Translations under genes and position numbers: made by a program
Shown here: one piece after another, positions 5,550-9,575 of the stretch
How the letters are laid out: each line of letters opens with the position of its first letter
Position numbering within the stretch: the first letter of the stretch is position 1
The notes under the pieces: model-generated
The model's database searches: none
What the model saw: the letters and a program-made list of their open reading frames with translations, nothing else
Told to the model about the DNA's origin: nothing
Assembly (NCBI GenBank): GCA_934635515.1
Contig: CAKTZK010000058.1
Coordinates: 1 to 9,575, forward strand
From: an uncultured Oscillospiraceae bacterium
GTDB taxonomy: Bacteria; Bacillota_A; Clostridia; Oscillospirales; Oscillospiraceae
Direction: 5' to 3'
DNA: 9,575 nucleotides

Positions 5550-6722
5550 TTACAGCTTGACCTTGACCACTTCCCGCTGGCTCATAGCCCGCTCCACCAG
5601 ACCGTCGATGTCCAGCACGCTCTCGATCTCCCGGACCTCCTCCACATGGGGCTTGGTCTTGGGGTGCCGGGGAGTGAACACCGTGCAGCAGTCCTCGTAG
5701 GGGAGGATGGAGGTGTCAAAGGTGCCGATGTGCCGGGCGATGCGAACGATCTCCTCCTTGTCCATGCCGATAAGGGGGCGCAGGACGGGCAGATCTGTCA
5801 CATCCTCGCTGACCCGCAGGGCCTCCATGGTCTGGCTGGCCACCTGGCCCAGATTCTCGCCGGTAATAAGGGCCCGGCAGTCAAATTCCTTGGCCAGCTT
5901 ATCCGCAATGCGCATCATAAACCGCCGGGTGATGAGGGTGAAATACTCCTCCGGGCACTGCTTGCGGATCTGCTCCTGAATCTCCGTCAGGGGCACAATG
6001 TGTACGCTCATGCGGCCGCACCAGGGGGTGAGCTCCTGGGCCAGCTGCAGGACCTTCTGCCTCGCCAGGTCGGAGGTGTAGGGGGGCGCGGCGAAGTGGA
6101 GCATCTCCAGCACCACACCCCGCTTTGCCATCATGTAGGAGGACACCGGGGAGTCGATGCCGCCGGAGAGAAGGCTCAGGGCGCTGCCGCCCATGCCCAG
6201 GGGCAGGCCTCCGGCGGCGGGCTCGGCGGGGGCGTGGACATAGGCCGCGTCCTCGCGGATCTCCACATACACCGTCAGCTCCGGGGTGTGGACATCCACC
6301 TTCAGATGGGGAAAGGCGTCGTGGAGCATCCCGCCCACCCACTGGCTGATTTGGATGGAGCTCATGGGGAAGGACTTGTCCGCCCGCTTGCTCTCCACCT
6401 TGAAGCTGCCGGCCTTGCGGAGGCTGTCCCCCAGATAAGCCTTGGCGGTTTCCAAAATGGCTTCCTTGGTCTTCTCACAGGGCACCGCCCGGGCGATGGC
6501 GATGAGGCCGAACACCTGCTTGCAGGCGGCGTAGGCCCCGGTAAGGTCGCACTCGTCGGAGGCGGGCTCCACATAAATGGTGCTCTGGCGGGAGTAGATT
6601 TTGAACTTGCCGAACTTCTGGGTCCGGCGGCGGATGTTCGACATGAGCTTGGTTTCAAAGCTGTGGCGGTTGAGTCCCTTGAGGACCACTTCGCCCAGCT
6701 TGCAGAGGATGATCTCGTGCAT
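5550..6722 (-). CDS. thiI: tRNA 4-thiouridine synthetase ThiI (short form)
   Basis: ThiI adenylates U8 of tRNA and transfers sulfur to it, giving 4-thiouridine. In some bacteria it also supplies sulfur for the thiamine thiazole. The N-terminal ferredoxin-like region begins MHEIILCKLGEVVLKG, the THUMP domain covers about residues 60-165, and the PP-loop ATPase motif is SLLSGGIDSPV (residues 183-193). Conserved EDCCTVF (343-349) contains the cysteine expected to correspond to the catalytic Cys344 of E. coli. At 390 aa the protein ends after the ATPase domain and lacks the rhodanese extension of the 482-aa E. coli enzyme, as in B. subtilis ThiI, which takes sulfur from a dedicated cysteine desulfurase. 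No such desulfurase is adjacent here. The start at 6722 has AAGGAG 7 nt upstream. The gene lies 80 bp after comM and 12 bp before cinA. Confidence 0.97.
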   Translation of the reverse strand: MHEIILCKLGEVVLKGLNRHSFETKLMSNIRRRTQKFGKFKIYSRQSTIYVEPASDECDLTGAYAACKQVFGLIAIARAVPCEKTKEAILETAKAYLGDSLRKAGSFKVESKRADKSFPMSSIQISQWVGGMLHDAFPHLKVDVHTPELTVYVEIREDAAYVHAPAEPAAGGLPLGMGGSALSLLSGGIDSPVSSYMMAKRGVVLEMLHFAAPPYTSDLARQKVLQLAQELTPWCGRMSVHIVPLTEIQEQIRKQCPEEYFTLITRRFMMRIADKLAKEFDCRALITGENLGQVASQTMEALRVSEDVTDLPVLRPLIGMDKEEIVRIARHIGTFDTSILPYEDCCTVFTPRHPKTKPHVEEVREIESVLDIDGLVERAMSQREVVKVKL

Positions 6723-6802
6723 GGGGTTTCTCCTTATATTATACGTAGTGGTAGGGTATGCGGATCGCCACGGGCGGCCGCTCCTGCGGGCAATTTTGCC
6801 TA
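6723..6802 (-). other. comM-thiI intergenic spacer
   Basis: These 80 bases hold no gene. On the minus strand a perfect TATAAT (6738-6743) lies directly before the thiI AAGGAG, but no -35 is visible at the right distance, and initiation there would leave a leader of roughly 15 nt. A short GGCAA/TTGCC palindrome and a GCGGCCGC octamer are present, with no terminator. Co-transcription of comM and thiI is the simpler reading. Confidence 0.5.
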
Positions 6803-8320
6803 TTACTTTAATATGTTGCTGCTGCGGTACTGGATGGCCTCTGCGATGTGCTCCGGACGGATGACCTCCGAGCCGTCCAGATCTGCGATGGTCCGGGCCA
6901 CCCGCAAAATGCGGTCATGGCTGCGGCCGGTGAGACCAAGACGGTCAAAGGCGCTGCGCATGATGGACTCGCAGGGTCCGTCAAGAGCGCAGTATCTGCC
7001 GATCATGGACGGGGCCATGTAGGCATTGCAGGAGACCTCGGTCCCCGCGTAGCGCTGCTGCTGGATCTTCCGGGCGGCGTTGACCCGCATTTGCACCTCC
7101 TGGGAGGACTCGGGTGTGTCCTTGCGGCGCATGGACTCATAGTCCACCGACGGCACCTCGATGTGCAGGTCGATGCGGTCTAAGAGCGGCCCGGATATGC
7201 GGCGCATATAGCTCTCCACCTGGCGCGGAGAGCAGGTGCATTTGCGCTCCGGGTGGCCGTACCAGCCGCAGCGGCAGGGATTCATGGCGCACACCAGCAT
7301 GAACCGGCTGGGGAGGGTCAGAGAGCCGGAGGCCCGGGTGATGGTCACCACCCCGTCCTCCAGGGGTTGGCGGAGGGTCTCCATGGCGGATTTATCGAAC
7401 TCCGGCAGCTCGTCCAGAAACAGCACGCCGTTGTGGGCCAGGGAAATTTCCCCGGGCTTCGGCACTGCGCCGCCGCCGGTGAGGGACACCGCCGAGGCCG
7501 TGTGGTGGGGGCTGCGGAAGGGACGGCTGGTCACCAGGGGATGCCGGGCCTCCGTAAGCCCGGCCACCGAATAAATCTCCGTCGTCTGGAGGGATTCCTC
7601 CCGGGTCATATCGGGCAGAATGGAGGGCAGCCGCCTTGCCAGCATGGATTTTCCCGACCCCGGGGAGCCGATGAGCAGAATGTTGTGGCCCCCGGCGGCG
7701 GCAATTTCCAGGGCCCGCTTCACCGTCTCCTGGCCCATGACATCGGCAAAGTCCGGCTGCTGCCGCCGCTCCCGGGGCTGGGGCTGCCAGACGGGAGCGG
7801 GGGAGAGGAGGGCCTGACCCCGCAGGTGCGCCACCAGCTGCTCCACGGTCTCCACCGGGTACACGGTGAGGCCCTGGGCCAGGGTGGCTTCGGCGGCGTT
7901 TTCCGCCGGGAGATAGAGCTGGCGGATGCCCAGCCGGGCCGCCGCCATAGCCATGGGCAGCACGCCGCTGATGGGCCGCAGCCGCCCGGTGAGGCTCAGC
8001 TCGCCGATGAAGGCCGCGTCCGCCGGCAGGGGAGGGATCTCCTCCGACGCCGCCAGGATGCCCAGAAAAATAGGCAGGTCGTACACCGTGCCCTCCTTGC
8101 GCTGGGACGCCGGGGCCAGATTCACGGTGATGCGGCTAACCGGGTACTTGGCCCCGCAGTTTTTCACCGCCGCCCGGACCCGCTCCCGGGCCTCCTTCAC
8201 TGCCGTGTCCGGCAGGCCCACAATATCGAAGGCGGGCAGGCCGCCGGAGAGGAAGCACTCCACGCTCACTTCGTATCCGCGGATGCCGCCTAGGCCCAGA
8301 GAGCGCACGGTCACCACCAT
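6803..8320 (-). CDS. comM: ComM/YifB family AAA+ ATPase
   Basis: A 505-aa Mg-chelatase-like AAA+ protein, matching the roughly 506 aa of ComM. In Vibrio cholerae ComM is a hexameric helicase that promotes branch migration during natural transformation; that role here is inferred by homology. The N-terminal Lon-protease-like domain (about 1-165) has GLPAFDIVGLPDTAVKEARE and NLAPASQRKEG. The ATPase core has Walker A GSPGSGKS (218-225), Walker B VLFLDELPEF (299-308) and PFRSPHHTAS (267-276). It also carries the cysteine-rich insert NPCRCGWYG...CTC (C349, C351, C361, C363) and a C-terminal sensor region RSHDRILRVARTIADLD. The start at 8320 is preferred over ATGs further upstream: AGGGG lies 8 nt before it, family similarity begins here, and the upstream frame runs through a repeat. 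It is first in the comM-thiI-cinA-membrane protein run. Confidence 0.96.
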   Translation of the reverse strand: MVVTVRSLGLGGIRGYEVSVECFLSGGLPAFDIVGLPDTAVKEARERVRAAVKNCGAKYPVSRITVNLAPASQRKEGTVYDLPIFLGILAASEEIPPLPADAAFIGELSLTGRLRPISGVLPMAMAAARLGIRQLYLPAENAAEATLAQGLTVYPVETVEQLVAHLRGQALLSPAPVWQPQPRERRQQPDFADVMGQETVKRALEIAAAGGHNILLIGSPGSGKSMLARRLPSILPDMTREESLQTTEIYSVAGLTEARHPLVTSRPFRSPHHTASAVSLTGGGAVPKPGEISLAHNGVLFLDELPEFDKSAMETLRQPLEDGVVTITRASGSLTLPSRFMLVCAMNPCRCGWYGHPERKCTCSPRQVESYMRRISGPLLDRIDLHIEVPSVDYESMRRKDTPESSQEVQMRVNAARKIQQQRYAGTEVSCNAYMAPSMIGRYCALDGPCESIMRSAFDRLGLTGRSHDRILRVARTIADLDGSEVIRPEHIAEAIQYRSSNILK

Positions 8321-8346
8321 TTGGCCCACCCCTTTCATAAATATCC

Positions 8347-8387
8347 GGCGAAGGATCTTCGATTTTTCTGCCAAAAGGCTTGCAGCC
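8347..8387 (-). repeat. 41-bp dispersed repeat, copy 2
   Basis: On the minus strand this copy reads GGCTGCAAGCC, then TTTTGGCAGAAAAATC, then GAAGATCCTTCGCC. It differs from copy 1 (3430-3470) at four positions. Two of the changes disrupt the AT-rich stem that is intact in copy 1. It ends 26 bp before the comM start codon, so it is part of the comM leader. Confidence 0.8.
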
Positions 8388-8400
8388 CGCCGCGTGCGTG

Positions 8401-8409
8401 ATTTTAACA
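8401..8409 (-). promoter_or_regulatory. Candidate proximal comM promoter (extended -10)
   Basis: On the minus strand TGTTAAAAT gives a TAAAAT -10 (8401-8406) with a TGN extension, but no convincing -35 at 16-18 bp. Initiation near 8394 would make a leader of about 74 nt that contains the 41-bp repeat. Confidence 0.35.
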
Positions 8410-8487
8410 CACCGGATGTAAAAATTTCACACCGACAGCCCGGGGGAGGCCCTCCCGCCTGCAGACTGCGGCACAAATGACACCATA

Positions 8488-8510
8488 ATTTGCCCCTGCA
8501 GGGGGCAAAT
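8488..8510. repeat. Perfect 9-bp inverted repeat in comM leader
   Basis: Arms ATTTGCCCC (8488-8496) and GGGGCAAAT (8502-8510) flank TGCAG, making a strong GC-rich hairpin. A second short pair, CCGGC (8511-8515) and GCCGG (8524-8528), adjoins it. Neither strand has a T run after the hairpin, so it is unlikely to be a plain intrinsic terminator. It lies in the predicted leader of the distal comM promoter. Confidence 0.65.
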
Positions 8511-8549
8511 CCGGCAAGGCCGCGCCGGACTGCGTACCAAATCACCCTC

Positions 8550-8578
8550 ATCTTACCACAAAACCACGCCGCATGAAA
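8550..8578 (-). promoter_or_regulatory. Candidate distal comM promoter
   Basis: On the minus strand TAAGAT (8550-8555) is preceded by TGTGG (extended -10) and, after a 17-bp spacer, by TTTCAT (8573-8578), a weak -35. The surrounding 16 bases TTTTGTGGTAAGATGA differ by only one base from the ileS promoter region at 3766-3781. That likeness supports it as a real promoter. It would give a leader of about 220 nt before comM. Confidence 0.5.
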
Positions 8579-8669
8579 CAAAATTATAAAAAAAGTTCCC
8601 ATCCGCTGTGAGAATTTTTGTGCATGACAATGAAAAACTTTCAAAAGGGCGAAAGATACAAAAATGACG

Positions 8670-8698
8670 TTTACAAGTCCTGCGAATTATGTTAGTAT
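8670..8698 (+). promoter_or_regulatory. nifJ promoter
   Basis: TTTACA (8670-8675) and TAGTAT (8693-8698) are separated by an ideal 17-bp spacer, in AT-rich DNA about 70 bp before the nifJ start. The elements match the housekeeping consensus at 5 of 6 and 4 of 6 positions. The ribosome-binding site AAGGAG lies at 8753-8758, 8 nt before the ATG. Confidence 0.65.
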
Positions 8699-8748
8699 GA
8701 ACAATGTGAAAGATTCCCGCAAGAAAACACGATAAAACGGATGAATAA

Positions 8749-9575
<827 letters not shown>

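Noticed and set aside
6738..6743. A dedicated thiI promoter with a perfect TATAAT
   Set aside because: No -35 or extended -10 accompanies it, and a start there would fall at or inside the ribosome-binding site. Co-transcription from comM is simpler.
5043..7022. A 659-aa plus-strand open frame antisense to cinA, thiI and comM
   Set aside because: It crosses three real genes and their gaps and shows the same reversed-codon composition with no recognisable domain. It is a by-product of GC-rich third positions.
7253..8293. A 346-aa plus-strand open frame antisense to comM
   Set aside because: It lies wholly within comM, with no motif, no upstream Shine-Dalgarno sequence and composition typical of antisense GC-rich frames.
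8321..8644. A 108-residue N-terminal extension of comM
   Set aside because: It is translated through the 41-bp repeat and the GC-rich hairpins, and the family N-terminus begins at 8320 next to a ribosome-binding site.
8688..8707. A Rex-type redox operator near the nifJ promoter (TGTT...AACA)
   Set aside because: The half-sites ATGTTA and GAACAA are imperfect, and the spacing between TGTT and AACA is 6 bp, not the 8 bp of the Rex consensus.

Overview
The window looks like a chromosomal housekeeping stretch from a GC-rich, anaerobic, gut-type Firmicute, most likely Oscillospiraceae or a related Clostridia family. Three observations support this: a canonical T-box leader in front of an aminoacyl-tRNA synthetase gene (essentially a Gram-positive device), a single-polypeptide pyruvate:ferredoxin oxidoreductase, and strong AAGGAG/GGAGG ribosome-binding sites in GC-rich DNA. 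The genus assignment is inference. I recognise no phage, insertion sequence, CRISPR array or defence locus, and I see no new multi-gene system.

Layout, left to right. A minus-strand tRNA-Ala(CGC) with encoded CCA (10-85) lies just beyond a strong terminator hairpin that follows ileS. ileS (162-2930, minus) encodes isoleucyl-tRNA synthetase. Upstream of it is a gene-free stretch (2931-3476) packed with palindromic repeats, then a complete T-box riboswitch (about 3477-3761) whose specifier reads AUC (Ile), driven by a TTGACA/extended -10 promoter. Further upstream on the same strand is a compact run comM (6803-8320), thiI (5550-6722), cinA (4263-5537), and a small membrane protein gene (3818-4276). 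The comM-thiI gap is 80 bp, cinA's ribosome-binding site abuts the thiI stop, and cinA overlaps the membrane-protein gene by 14 bp. A regulatory region (8321-8766) separates comM from the divergent, plus-strand nifJ (8767 to the window end, partial).

How they fit together. ileS is controlled by uncharged tRNA-Ile through the T-box. ThiI makes 4-thiouridine in tRNA, so translation functions recur in the window. ComM (branch-migration helicase of natural transformation) and CinA (competence-damage/NMN deamidase) share the thiI operon, pairing DNA-uptake or DNA-metabolism functions. No terminator is evident after the membrane-protein gene, so the T-box terminator may also attenuate read-through from that operon. 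NifJ belongs to central anaerobic carbon metabolism and is transcribed independently.

The less ordinary content is non-coding: a 41-bp repeat present both just past the T-box terminator and in the comM leader, two head-to-head modular hairpin repeats whose stems differ in sequence but keep pairing, about 545 nt of repeats between the T-box and ileS, and a promoter-like element whose predicted transcript would start inside the ileS terminator and continue into tRNA-Ala.
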